Below are positions 34,230-44,760 of a stretch of 64,000 nucleotides of DNA, in pieces (within the stretch, counting starts at the first letter, position 1; each line of letters opens with the position of its first letter). This DNA comes from Mixophyes australis (taxonomy: Eukaryota > Chordata > Amphibia > Anura > Limnodynastidae), in assembly GCA_036250195.1 (NCBI GenBank), contig JAVHZZ010000010.1, positions 84,182,757 to 84,246,756 on the forward strand, read 5' to 3'. Under the pieces are notes generated by a model. That model did no database searches and was not told where the DNA came from. It saw only the letters and a program-made list of their open reading frames with translations. The position numbers were made by a program, and so were the translations under genes.

Positions 34230-34450
34230 GGGGCAATTCGCATCACTTTGACCCCGCCCCTGTGACAAAATGACTATTTTGTCACGGGGGAGGGGCCAAA
34301 ATGTTGCAATTCCCAGCGAATCGAGTCATTTTGCCACCCGAAGAGCAGGATGCGGGAGACTTGTCTGCTCTCTCTCGGGAGTCCAGGAGACCTACTCAGA
34401 ATTCGTAAGTCTCCCGGACATTCCGGGAGAGTGGGCAAGTATGAGTATAT
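34230..34450. repeat. Putative MITE fragment with short hairpin
   Basis: cccctgtgacaaaat at 34257-34271 is the inverted match of attttgtcacggggg at 34276-34290, a stem with a 4-nt loop. The adjoining cgggagacttg...ccgggagagtgggcaagtatgag is a motif that looks dispersed. Termini unclear. Confidence 0.35.
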
Positions 34451-34989
34451 ATGATGTAACTACTAAATGCTACTGATTATTTAAACCTCATTGAAAGCTG
34501 TATACTATTTTACAATGAATACAACTATATACTATATATACTGTATACTATTTTACAATGATAGAACTATATAGATAATTTAACTTTGGAGTTTGCTAGA
34601 GCCTTCCAACAATATTATTTCATATGTGTGATACAAATTAATATAATTTTTTTTAAGTTGAATTAATTTCTTTTTAACATCATTAATGTTTCTCCTCATT
34701 GAATTGAAATATTCTTGCAGCTTTGCCATCTATTCAGCTATATCCATTACATCACCGGAAGCCTGAGAAATATTGATGTTTGGCCCCTCCTTCTCTCCTC
34801 TCAGAACTATCGTCTGAAATGGAGATAGTATCTAAACAGACCCGAATTTTAGTTATTTATTGCAATGAAATGGGCAGGGTAAATGGGCAGGGTAAAACTT
34901 TACCTTGACAGCCATGGCCGTCTCTTTTAGGGTGCCTTCCAATTTGATAACAGCTACCAGTGTGAGTGCTCCAAGAAGACAAGATATTT
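34451..34989. other. No recognisable gene
   Basis: AT-rich DNA with a local direct repeat (aatgggcagggtaa) at about 34868-34893. Nothing else was supported. Confidence 0.4.
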
Positions 34990-37395
34990 CCTCATGACAA
35001 ATTGCACACACTCCACCCACTGTACCAACTTTACTTACACTCTCCAATCCACCCTCAATGCATTCGCTCTAGTACCTGAAAATTAAGTCTCTGCACTCAT
35101 CTCATCATATTACCTACAACCTGTTTACTTGTTCCTATTCCCTTCCAACTTCTCTGCTCCCTCACTACCACTGTATACCCACTTCTAGCTCACTTATTGA
35201 ACCTGTCTCTCTCCACTGGCACATTTCCATGCTCTTTTAAACATGTGCTCATCGCATCAATTCTAAAGACATCTTCTGCATCACTTTGCAAATTCATACA
35301 CTGGGTCTTAATCCAACCTTTCTCTCCAACTATCGCCCTGTTTCTCTCCTCCCATGTGCCTCTAAACTATGTGAGCATCTGCTGCCTGTCTCACTTTCTC
35401 TCCTCTTACTCCATTATTCATTCTCATCAATCAGGGTAACCCCCAACATTCCTTTGAAACTGCAAAGTGATATATGATCTACTTACAGCAAAGTCTAAGA
35501 GTCATTTCCCCATACTCATTCTCCTGGAGCTCTCGCTGCTGCTTTTGACACTGTTGATAACCCTCACCCTTCTCTCATTTAGCCTACATGGCATAGTTCT
35601 TTCTTGGTTCACTTACTGCCTCTCAAACTGCTAGTTTAGCTTTTCTACATCTAGCACGTCCTCCCATCCACTCCCACTATCTTTTGGTGTCCCACAAAGC
35701 TCTATTATTTACCCTTTACTTTTCTCACTGTTCATCTCTTCTCTTGGGGAACTAATTCTTTCATACAGCTTCCAGTAGCACCTTTATGCTGATGGCACCC
35801 AAATCTAATTCTCTTCCCCTGACCTTCCATCTTCATGTAACCAACTGTCTTTCTGCTATCTCCACTTGATTGTTCCAATATTACCTAAAGCTTAACATAT
35901 CCAAAACAGGACTTATCATCTTCCCTCCTCCCAGAGCCGCCACCTCCCCTCAAATCTCCCTCACCGTCAATAACACCACAATTTCCTCAATCTCCTAAAC
36001 CCACTGTCTTAAAATCACACTTGATACCACCCTCTGCTTTATTGCTCACTAGTCTCTCTCCCAGTCCTGTTGACCTTTTCTTATCCAACATGCTACCAAA
36101 AATGTTATCCATTCTTTCATCTCCCGTCTTGATAATTGCTGCCTCCTGCTATCTGGCATTCTTCTCACCAATGTATTTCCACTTCACTTCATCTTTAATG
36201 CTGATGCAAGACTAATTATCCTCTCTCACTGCGCCACATCTTCCGCATCACTTTGAAAATTCCTACACTGGGTCCCTGTCCTTTAGAATCCAATTTAAAT
36301 TACTCACCCTTACCTACAAAGCACACAATACCACGACCCTGTCACACACCAGGCTCTCAGGTCCAGCTACTTACCCCTCCAGTCTCCACTCCAGGGTTCC
36401 TTCCAAAACCAGCTCCTGGGTGCCGCCATCTTGTATACAGTCATCTGATCCCTCTCAGCTAGTCAGAGTGCTGCTTCAGCTCAGCTGACCGCAGCCTCCA
36501 ATCAGGTGATAGAAGTTAGTATTAAAGGACTTTCTTGGAGCCCTAACCTGTTGCCAGTGCAAATTTGATTTCTCAGACGCCAAACTGGTTCCCAGCAGTC
36601 TGCAGTCTTCTCAGTTATTTCTGTTTAGATAGTGCAGTCTACATTCAGGTTCCAATCCGGTTCCAGTCTGGTCCAGTATTCCAGTTCCAGTCTGGTCTCC
36701 ATTGCTAAATTTGACCGCCGTCTTGCTATTCTTTACTATTTTCCAGTCTCCAATGCCATTCATATTCTCCAGTCTCCTGAGCTCACAGCATCTGTACTAG
36801 TCCTTTCTCTTTCATACAAAGGAAACTAATCAAGCCAACCACCATTTTGCACATAGTCACTAGTCCTGCTTCAGAGAGACAAATGAGCCTGGGGACAGAC
36901 AGATCCTCAGGCGTGACACACCCATTTATTCATCTCAAAATTAATGTCAAAATACTCTCCCTCTCATCCTCTTAGAGCTACCACTGACCTGCACCTTGTC
37001 TCAGGCAACCATGTCTCACTCCAGCCTAAAAGACATTGCTATCCACTTATGGAATTGCCTATCACGCCTGGACTCTCCAATAGCCTTCAAATCTTTAGAT
37101 GCTCTCTGAGAATCCATCTCCTTATTAGAGCTTACCTTAGCCCCAGTGATACTACTGACACTAATGCACCCTCAAAACTGTCCCAATCTCCACTCTGAGT
37201 CACACTTGCTTCTCTTGTTTAAGCTGTGCCCTCTTCCACTTACAATGTAAGCTATCTCATGAGCAGGGCCCTCCCTACACTTTGTTTTCACATCTGCATT
37301 TATTTTGTCTGCCTTGTATGTCCTTGTTTTATGCATTTCCTGTTTTTCCTTCTTCTGGCACCTTACAGATCTATAGTAACAATAATATTATTATT
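34990..37395 (+). pseudogene. L2-like LINE reverse transcriptase relic, split by a solo LTR
   Basis: On the + strand, shifting frames give FLSNYRPVSLLPCASKLCE, then LELSAAFDTVDN, then GVPQSSIIYPLLFSLFISS, then HLYADGTQI. This is the RT order of the L2/CR1 group (usual LDLSAAFDTVDH, GVPQGSILGPLLFSL, YADDTQ). Later come LLTLTYKAHN and, after the LTR insertion at 36340-36916, a 3' UTR ending in ATT microsatellite sequence (aacaataatattattatta). The active-site ADD reads ADG and many stops occur. The element is C-rich on this strand. Confidence 0.8.
36340..36916. mobile_element. Solo LTR inserted in the L2-like LINE
   Basis: The segment starts TGTCACACACC and ends CAGGCGTGACA, giving TG...CA termini. 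It interrupts the L2 sequence cleanly (tacctacaaagcacacaat before; acccatttattcatctc after). The 5-bp flanks are gaccc and caccc (four of five identical), fitting a decayed LTR-retrotransposon duplication. It contains no coding region. Repeated 'ccagtctggt' units occur near 36660-36700. Confidence 0.7.
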
Positions 37396-37551
37396 ATTCT
37401 TATCAGATAACTTGAAATCATATAAACAGTACATATAAATCCTTACGAATCGTCCTTATAATATGGTATAGATCAGCGGTTAGTCTCCAGTTTACCCATA
37501 TATACGGTTCCTTTACTGCTCCGACTTATTAAACATCCTCAAAATTAAAAA

Positions 37552-38296
37552 CACCGACAAGTGAAGTGAATAACATTGATTATCTTGTTACAATGACATC
37601 TGTCAAGGGATGGGCTATATTAGGCAGCAAGTGAGAAGTCAGTGCTTGAAGTTGATGTGTTGGAAGCAGGAAAAATGGGCAAGTGTAAGGATCTGAGAGA
37701 CTTTGACAAGGGACTAATTGTGATGGGTAGATCACTGGGTCAGAGCATCTCCAAAACAGCTTGGCTTGCGGGCTGTATCTGGTATACAGTGGATAGTACC
37801 AACCTAAAGTATACCAAGGATTGGCAACTGGTGAACCGGCGACAGGGTCATGGGCACCCAAGGCTCATTGATGCACATGGGGAGTGAAGTCCATCTAGTC
37901 CAATCTCACAGAAAAGCTTCTGTGCATAAATTGCTGAAAAAGAATGTTGGCTGTGATAGAAAGGTGTCATACCTCAGATGGCACCAGGATATACAGGGTG
38001 ATTCAAAAGTCGCAGTACACCCTTTTATTTGAAAAACTCTACAGGAAATTGGGAAACCTGAATACTCCTGTAAGGTATGGGTGACGTGGTCTATCTTTTA
38101 CGGTATGTACCAAACGTGGGCGCCATCTTGAAATCGGCCCAATTCCTGTAGAGTTTTTGAAATAAAAGGGTGTACTGCGACTTTTGAATCACCCTGTACT
38201 ATGGGAAGAAGGCAAGCCAGTGAAGGCAGTGTGATGTTCTGGGCAATGTTCTGCTGAGAAACCTTGGGGCCTGGCATTCATGTGGATGTTACATTG
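37552..38296 (+). pseudogene. Tc1/mariner-family element, copy B
   Basis: Near 37676 the + strand encodes [19 protein letters not shown] and then [17 protein letters not shown]. This is the N-terminal helix-turn-helix part of the same transposase as copy A. The frame breaks at the stop after AHGE. The element is split at 37994-38196 by a small mariner-type MITE. It resumes with a short glycine-rich segment (ggaagaaggcaagccag) but then ends at about 38296 without catalytic core or 3' end. Confidence 0.8.
37994..38196. mobile_element. Mariner-type MITE, CAGGGTGATTCAAAAGTCGC ends
   Basis: 203 bp flanked by TA on both sides (37992-37993 and 38197-38198). The terminal inverted repeats extend for about 35 bp: cagggtgattcaaaagtcgc matched by gcgacttttgaatcaccctg, with one mismatch or fewer. 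It sits inside Tc1 copy B. The TA duplication fits Tc1/mariner, and the different terminus shows a separate family. Confidence 0.9.
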
Positions 38297-38879
38297 TGTT
38301 ACAATCTGCCTTTGTCTCCTCTTTGGATGCTGCTTTTATTGTGTTAAATCCTACCTGTAAGGGATCTGTTTTGGATCCTGAACACCCTGTGCCTGGCCTC
38401 TAAAGTTACCCTTTGCCAGCAGACTGGTGCCAGTTCATCAATTGTTTGCTGTTCCTGTTCTTACTCTGAGTACTCCTGTGCCTGATTTATCTCCTTGCAT
38501 CAGACTCCTACTTGGCTTATCATTTCTTACCTTTTTCTGTGACCCTGACTTCAGCTTCTTTGACTTTGCTTCTGCTTGCTCCTTGGTACTGTTGTGACTC
38601 TACCGGTTTCTGACCTTGAATTGCTGACCATGCTCCTGTGTGCTCCTCCTGTGGAGTCTCCTGCTATCACTTGTGGATTATTCAGCGCCTTCTATAGCTG
38701 CTACTGGTGGAGCATTCAGTTGCTGCTACCTCTTGAGGGTTTTCCAGCATCCAACTTCTGCTGAAGACAACATATATGTAAACCTTCAGTTCCTGTCATT
38801 TATAGGCTGTGCCTCTGAGGATTTTCCTATATGCAGTGTGTAATAGGGTGATCCTAGGGCTATGGGGTTTTAGTCTCCC

Positions 38880-38880
<1 letters not shown>
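38297..38880 (+). repeat. LTR-like segment
   Basis: Begins tgttacaatctgcc after the truncated Tc1 and has the C/T-rich, 'ctgtgaccctgac / ctgaccttg' character of frog gypsy LTRs. No second end or duplication was found. Nothing coding. Confidence 0.3.

Positions 38881-38885
<5 letters not shown>

Positions 38886-38910
<25 letters not shown>
38886..38910. repeat. (AT)n microsatellite
   Basis: Twelve AT dinucleotides. Confidence 0.9.
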
Positions 38911-39350
38911 TTATTATTCAGAGGTCGGACATCCAAAACAACAACAGACACCGACTAAGGATGTACGCAAATACAATCCATTCTTGAGCATAAGGCAAAG
39001 GTTACCTCTTTACAAGAACCACAAAGGTCAAAGTCTGGAAAAATGCCAAATAGAACAGCGTGTTAACCCAAAATTTCACGATTGAAGTATGGTAGAATGC
39101 ATAGAACTTCTGAGTAATTGGTAGTGTTAGAGATTTGTCTGAGTCTCAATTTCATCCTTCACTTCTATACCTGCACTTCTTTAAATACATTCATGGCAAA
39201 ATATCTAAATATGTATTGTGTGAAAATGACAGGTAGGCTAAGAAAAGTAACAATGAACTGATATTTATATCAGTTATATGAAACAGTTATATTTTTAAAT
39301 TTTGCCAGAGGATGGTTATTTCAAAATTATTTTATTTTATATTATTTTAA
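38911..39350. other. No recognisable feature
   Basis: Non-coding AT-rich DNA before the Tc1 element. Confidence 0.45.
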
Positions 39351-39675
39351 GTCTGCTGCCTCAGTTTTTATGATGGCAATTTGCATATACTCCAGAATGC
39401 CATGAAGAGTAATCAGATGAATTGCAATTAATTTCAAAGTCCCTCTTTGCCATGACAATGAACTTTATCCCCAAAACAACATTTCCACTGCATTTCAGCC
39501 CTGCCACAAAAGGACCAGCTGACAACAGGTCAGTGATACTCTCGTTAATGCAGGTGAGAGTGTTGACGAGAACAAGGCTGGAGATCACTCTATCATGCTG
39601 ATTGAGTTAGAATAACAAACTGGAAGTTTTAAAAGTAGGGTGGTGCTTGAAATCATTGTCCTTCCTCTGTTAACC

Positions 39676-40728
39676 ATGGTTATCTGCAAGGAAACACGTG
39701 CAGTCATCATTGCTTTGCACAAAAAGGGTTTCACAGGCAAGGATATTGCTGCTAGTAGGATTGCAGCTAAATCAACCATTTATCGGCTCATTAAGAACTT
39801 CAAGGAGATTGATTCAATAGTTGTAAAGAAGTCTTCAGGGCGCCCATGAACGTCCAGCAAATGCCAGGATCGTCTCCTAAAGTTGATTCAGCTGCGGGAT
39901 CAGGGCACCACCAGTGCAGAGCTTGCTCAGGAATGGCAGCAGGCAGGTGTGAGTGCATCTGCTCGCACAGTGAGGCGAAGACTTTTGGAGGATGATCTGG
40001 TGTCAAGAACGCCTGCAAAGAAGCCACTTCTCTCCAGTAAAAACATCAGGGACAGACTGATATTCATCATCATCATCATCATCATCATTTATTTATATAG
40101 CGCCAACATATTCCGTAGCGCTTTACAATTGGGGACAAATAATAGTAAACTAACGAACTGGGGATTGGACTGCTGAGAACTGGAGTAAAGTAATTTTTTC
40201 TGATGAATCCCGTTTCAGATTGTTTGTGACATCTGGAAAAATGCTTGTCCGGAGAAGGAAAGGTGAGAGCTACCATCAGTCCTGTGTCATGCCTATAGTA
40301 AAGCATCTTGAGGCCATTCATGTGTGGGGTTGCTTCTCAGCCAAGAGAGTGGGCTCACTCACAATTTTGCCAAAGCACACAACTATGAATAAAGAATGGT
40401 ACCAAAACATTCTCGAAGAGCAACTTCTCCCAGCCATCCAAGAACAGTTTGGTGTTAAACAATGCCTTTTCCAGCATGATGGCGCACCTTCCCATAAGAC
40501 AAAAGTGATAACTAAGTGGCTCAGGGATCAAAACATCAAAATTTTGGGTCCATGGCCTGGAAACTCCCCAGACCTTAATCCCATTGAGAACTTGTGGTCA
40601 ATCCTCAAGAGTCGGGTTGACAAACAAAAACCCAAAAATTCTGACAAACTCCAAGCATTAATTAGGCAAGAATGGGTGGCCATTAGTCAGTATGTGGTCC
40701 AGAAGTTGATTGACATCATGCCAGGGTG
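39676..40728 (+). pseudogene. Tc1-like transposase pseudogene
   Basis: The N-terminal DNA-binding part is open from ATG 39676 (CKETRAVIIALHKKGFTGKD) to GRP, then a TGA at 39847-39849 replaces a codon that should be AGA. A second helix-turn-helix frame follows (ELAQEWQQAGVSASARTVRRR). The SINE tail then cuts the gene. The C-terminal catalytic part is open from about 40200 to 40728: KVIFSDESRFRLF, HVWGCFSAK, QCLFQHDGAPSHK, PDLNPIENLWSILK. The second Asp and final Glu of the DDE triad are kept. The gene is inactive through the nonsense codon, a frameshift and the insertion. Confidence 0.85.
40063..40160 (-). repeat. SINE/LINE tail inserted in Tc1
   Basis: (CAT)n followed by atttatttatatagcgcc and gctttacaattggg is the reverse complement of the V-SINE/L2 tail. 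The transposase sequence resumes at about 40164 (attggactgctgagaactgg). Confidence 0.8.
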
Positions 40729-40952
40729 AATTGCAGAGGTCTTCAAAAAGAAAGGTCAACACTGCAAATATTGACTCTTTGCATAAACTTAATGTAATTG
40801 TCAATAAAAGCCTTTGACACTTATGAAATGCTTGTAATTTTACTTCAGTATACCTTAGCAACATCTGACAAAAAGATCTAAAAACACTGATGCGGCAAAC
40901 TTTGTGAAAACCAGTACTTGTGTCATTCTCAAAACTTTTGGCCATGACTGTA

Positions 40953-42096
40953 AATCATAAATCAGCGTTTCATGATAATCTTAATATCCTGCATATACAT
41001 CTCTGTAATATATTGTTATTGTATTTTAGCAGCCTGACATGTTGAAGAAATGCCAGAGGAATCAGGAGCAACAACAATGCATGTCACAATGCCAGAAGGT
41101 AATATATTTCTTTAATAGATGTTTTCAAAGACATGTCTAAAATATATTTATTTTAATCTCTTAATATTTCTTTCAGAATCCATTCATGGAGTGGAATGCT
41201 CTGAAACACAATACACTACCTATCCTTTGAATGTGGCAACTGAAGGATGTCCATGAGCCATAGAGGAATCTGGTAAATATATTAATCAGACTTTAATGAC
41301 ATTACACAGATAGTTAATTGTATACATTTTGTTTCTCTTTCCTATGAGACCAACTCTTAAGATGACCAGGAGGGACCGCACTGTTTATTATGAGGAAAAC
41401 ACATATCACAAGAAACAGAAAGATTAAGTAAGAAATGTGCAATAATATTATATGTGGCTTAAAACTAAAAATAGGGACAGTGCATTTATCTTTTTTTTTT
41501 TTCAGAATCATCACCAAAAGAATATTCTAAAGTGGAACATTTGATTTTTCATAGAAAAATTAATTCAACATGGTCAAGGAACCAACATATAATATTTGCA
41601 AGAAGAATATTTTTTTACATTTTCTGGGGTGTTTAATAGACTTTACAGGAAGAATCATAACTGCTAATTCTTCAAAGGTTTCACATCTGCAACAAATGTC
41701 AGATGGGAGCAGTGGTTGTATTTGTAGTTTCTACTAGTGACACATTGCTATTGTTTTGTCCGCTTGTGACATGTGCTTAATATACAACCACTACTCCCAT
41801 CTGACCCTTGTTGAAGATAGACGATACTTTACAGGAACACATATAATTGGTGATTCTTCACAGGTAAGATTCCTATTGCAAACAAGTGTCCATCCATGCC
41901 TACAGGAATGTCCATCCATCTAGTCCTTGTTGAAGGTAGAAGATACTTTAGAGGTACACACATATTGGTCATGGGTGTGGCATCCAATCCCAGTCACTCA
42001 TATGCAATAAGAAAGATAGAAAGATATGGGTTAATGATACATATCAAATCATGATTTGCTGACAAGACAGAGAGTGATGTACATAGTATGAGTATT
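40953..42096. other. Non-coding stretch with inverted and direct repeats
   Basis: Two exon-like segments near 41027-41098 and 41177-41271 are bordered by AG and GT but contain in-frame stops. An inverted repeat joins about 41690-41720 to 41784-41813 (cagatgggagcagtggttgta / tacaaccactactcccatctg). A duplicated block (gttgaag.tagacgatacttta...cacatat) occurs near 41811-41850 and 41929-41966. The origin is unknown. Confidence 0.4.
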
Positions 42097-42738
42097 TGTT
42101 ATGCTGACGGTCTGTTCAAAAACTCACAGAACCAGTAGGCGGAGGTCTTCACCTTTAGCAGCCGTCTTTCCCATAGAACTTTATACGCTCACCGGTACTC
42201 AGATGCCCCCAGGACTTAACTCCAGATGTAGTGTAAGTTTGTAATACAAAACCGTAACGGTAGGACAGGAGGCAGCGTAGATGGCAGTGGATGGTCAGAC
42301 AAAAGCAGAGGTCAGAGGTCACTAGCAAGCAGAATAATCAAGTAACACGCCAAAGGTCGGGGGTCACTAGAAATACAGCGGGGGGTCCAAGGTACAGGCA
42401 AACAAATCAGGGTCACAGGCAAGCAGGCAAGGTCCAAGGTACAGGCAGGGGTCATACACAGAAGTTCAATCCAGAAGGCTTACACCAAACAGCACAGGAG
42501 CAGGTTAGCAGATAGGGAACTGGAAGCTATAACCAGCAGTGAGGCTCAGACCTCACTGCCTTAAATAGTACTAAGAGCCAATCAGGACAGAGGAGAACAG
42601 GGCTGACAATCAGCCTCGGGAGGCTGCTAATTAATACTAGCTAGAACTGGCATAGGTAATAACATAAACCAGGAAGCATGTATAAAAATATAAATGAACC
42701 AGTTTAAATAATATGAGAGCTCCCCCTGGAGTTGGGGG

Positions 42739-44760
42739 TGTCACGGGCACTAGGAGTCTTTACCCAGGGATCACCAGGTGATAGGCTTACCAGAGCAATG
42801 TAGGTGGTAATATGGTACTCTGGTAGCAGGGTGATCACGGAACAGGAAATAGCAGATGATGAGATGCTCAGGAAAGTCTATGACTAGCAGCACTGGTAAT
42901 ATGGAGGTAATAATACACGAGAAACTGTATGGACAAGGACACGTGAAGGTAGTTAGTGGTCTGCGATAGCAAGTTGTACCACTGCTATAGTGAGGAGGAA
43001 TGTCCAACAGAAACGAGGAGGTGATGAGAGTCAGCGGTCTGCAGATAGCAAGTTGTACCGCTGTCTGTGTGAAGGAATGGAATCCAAGTGGAGGTATCCG
43101 GGGAGTCAGTGGTCTGCGATAGCAAGTTGTACCACTGCTATGTGAGAGGATACTGGAACGGGTGATACAGGAAACAGGGATCAGTGGTCTGCCGCTAGCA
43201 AGTTGTACCACTGAATATATATGTGAGGAGGTGCACGGGGAGAGACTGCAACACAGGATAAACACGGCACCTTAAACACGATCCACAGTAATATGCACAA
43301 TATATATATGAATAACTGAACAGCACTGCAAATATAGAAAGTCTCTTGAAGTAATCCGGCACAAGATAAAACAGTCACTGATGGCAATAGACTCAGCGGA
43401 TAGTAAACTCCAGAGAAGAACCAACACAGTCCAGCAAGATATGCAATACACCAGCACAGTCAATGAGAAGTATGCATACCGTGGTTCAGAAGCAGGCAGT
43501 CAGACAGGAGTGCAGAGATACCTGAGCGGCAGGAGGCCGGCAGGATGAGAAGTCCCTGGATAGATGAAGCGGGGGTCAGTAGGTGCAGCGCACCAGTAAG
43601 TAGACCCACAGGGACACGAATCCACAGGAATCAGTAGAGCGTGGAACTGGACTCTTGGAGGACCCAGGAGACTGGTGATGGTCTAGCAGAGGGATAAAAG
43701 ATGAGACACGAATCCAATGCTGACAGGCGGGTAGAGACCAGCGGAACACAGGAAGGCGTGGAGAGCGGATCAGCAGTAGATGGACGATTAGCGCTGACAG
43801 CAGCAGCAGCAGGACTCTGCGGACACACGGAGGTAACCAATAGCAACCAGTAGGTGCAAATAGCGATGGAACACGGGAGAGCAGAGTAGACCTGGAACTG
43901 TTGATCACGGAGAGTAGCGGGTAGCAATAATAGCAGCAGTCTCGAGGAAGCACGGGAGAGATGAGATGAGCTGAAGACTGAAGTGCACAGAGGCAGCGGA
44001 TAGGAATCAGCTAACAGTCACGATGATGAAACACAGACGAGTTGCAGGCTGGAGACTGTAGTGCACGGAGGCAGCGGATAGGAATCAGCTAACAGTCACG
44101 ATGATGAAACACAGACGAGTTGCAGGTTGAAGACTGTAGTGCACGGAGGCAGCGGATAGGAATCAGCTCACAGTCACGATGATGAAACACAGACGAGTTG
44201 CAGGTTGAAGACTGTAGTGCACGGAGGCAGCGGATGGGAATCAGCTAACAGTCTCGATGATGAACAGGTGAGTGGAAGTGGATAGAAGGCTGTAGTGCAC
44301 GGAGGCAGCGGATAGGAAACAGCAAACAGTCACAATGATATATGGTAGAGTTGAAGTGGCTTTGAAGGCTGTAGTGCACGGAGGCAGCGGATAGGAATCA
44401 GCTAACAGTCACGATGATACACAGGATGGTAGAAGTGGTATGGGAACCACAGAAGTAGAAGTGGTTTGGAAACCACAGAGGTAGAAGTGGTTTGGAAACC
44501 ACAGGAATCAGCAGCGCTGAATACAGGAGGAAACACAGGAACACCTTCAGAGACTCATGGGGAATGAGACTCCAAGATCAGGCCACGTGGTGTTGACCAC
44601 AGGTGCTTAATATAGGGAGTGTTGCCTGATCTGCCAATTGAGTTAAAGGGACATACACTGAAGGATTAGAAAGGGCTGCGCATGCGCAGACCCTCAGGAT
44701 GGAGGACGGCCACGGTTCCTAAATGTCCGGGAAGAAGCACTCACAGTCCGGTGAGTGACA
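42739..44760 (-). repeat. Chromovirus 3' LTR
   Basis: TATA-like TATATTAA on the - strand (+ 44607-44614). The predicted transcript start GGCCTGATCTT is at 44584-44574. This leaves U3 of about 176 bp and R-U5 of about 1846 bp. It holds six 78-bp tandem units (43983-44430), three gtagaagtggtttggaaaccac units (about 44428-44505) and four hairpin units (42955-43220). No AATAAA was found on the - strand. Confidence 0.93.

Larger units (their letters stand above)
39351..40950 (+). mobile_element. Tc1-like transposon, third family, nearly complete
   Basis: The 3' terminal repeat ...ctcaaaacttttggccatgactg ends at 40950, followed by TA. The first about 50 bp of the 5' end are missing: the sequence begins at agtctgctgcctcag, which should lie just inside the terminal repeat. 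Length (about 1.6 kb) and order are those of a full Tc1 element of the 'ggccaaaagttttgagaatgac' type common in fish and frogs. It is interrupted by a SINE tail at about 40063-40160. Confidence 0.88.

Noticed and set aside
41027..41271. Two exon-like blocks with AG/GT borders
   Set aside because: In-frame stops in every consistent reading and no recognised product.
42771..43265. 164-codon - strand ORF, repeated at 49049-49543
   Set aside because: Lies in both LTRs over the hairpin units and only reflects repeat periodicity; it precedes gag in the untranslated leader.
43983..44430. Regular 78-bp array resembling a CRISPR array
   Set aside because: The whole unit repeats with no unique spacers, and it lies in a eukaryotic LTR.
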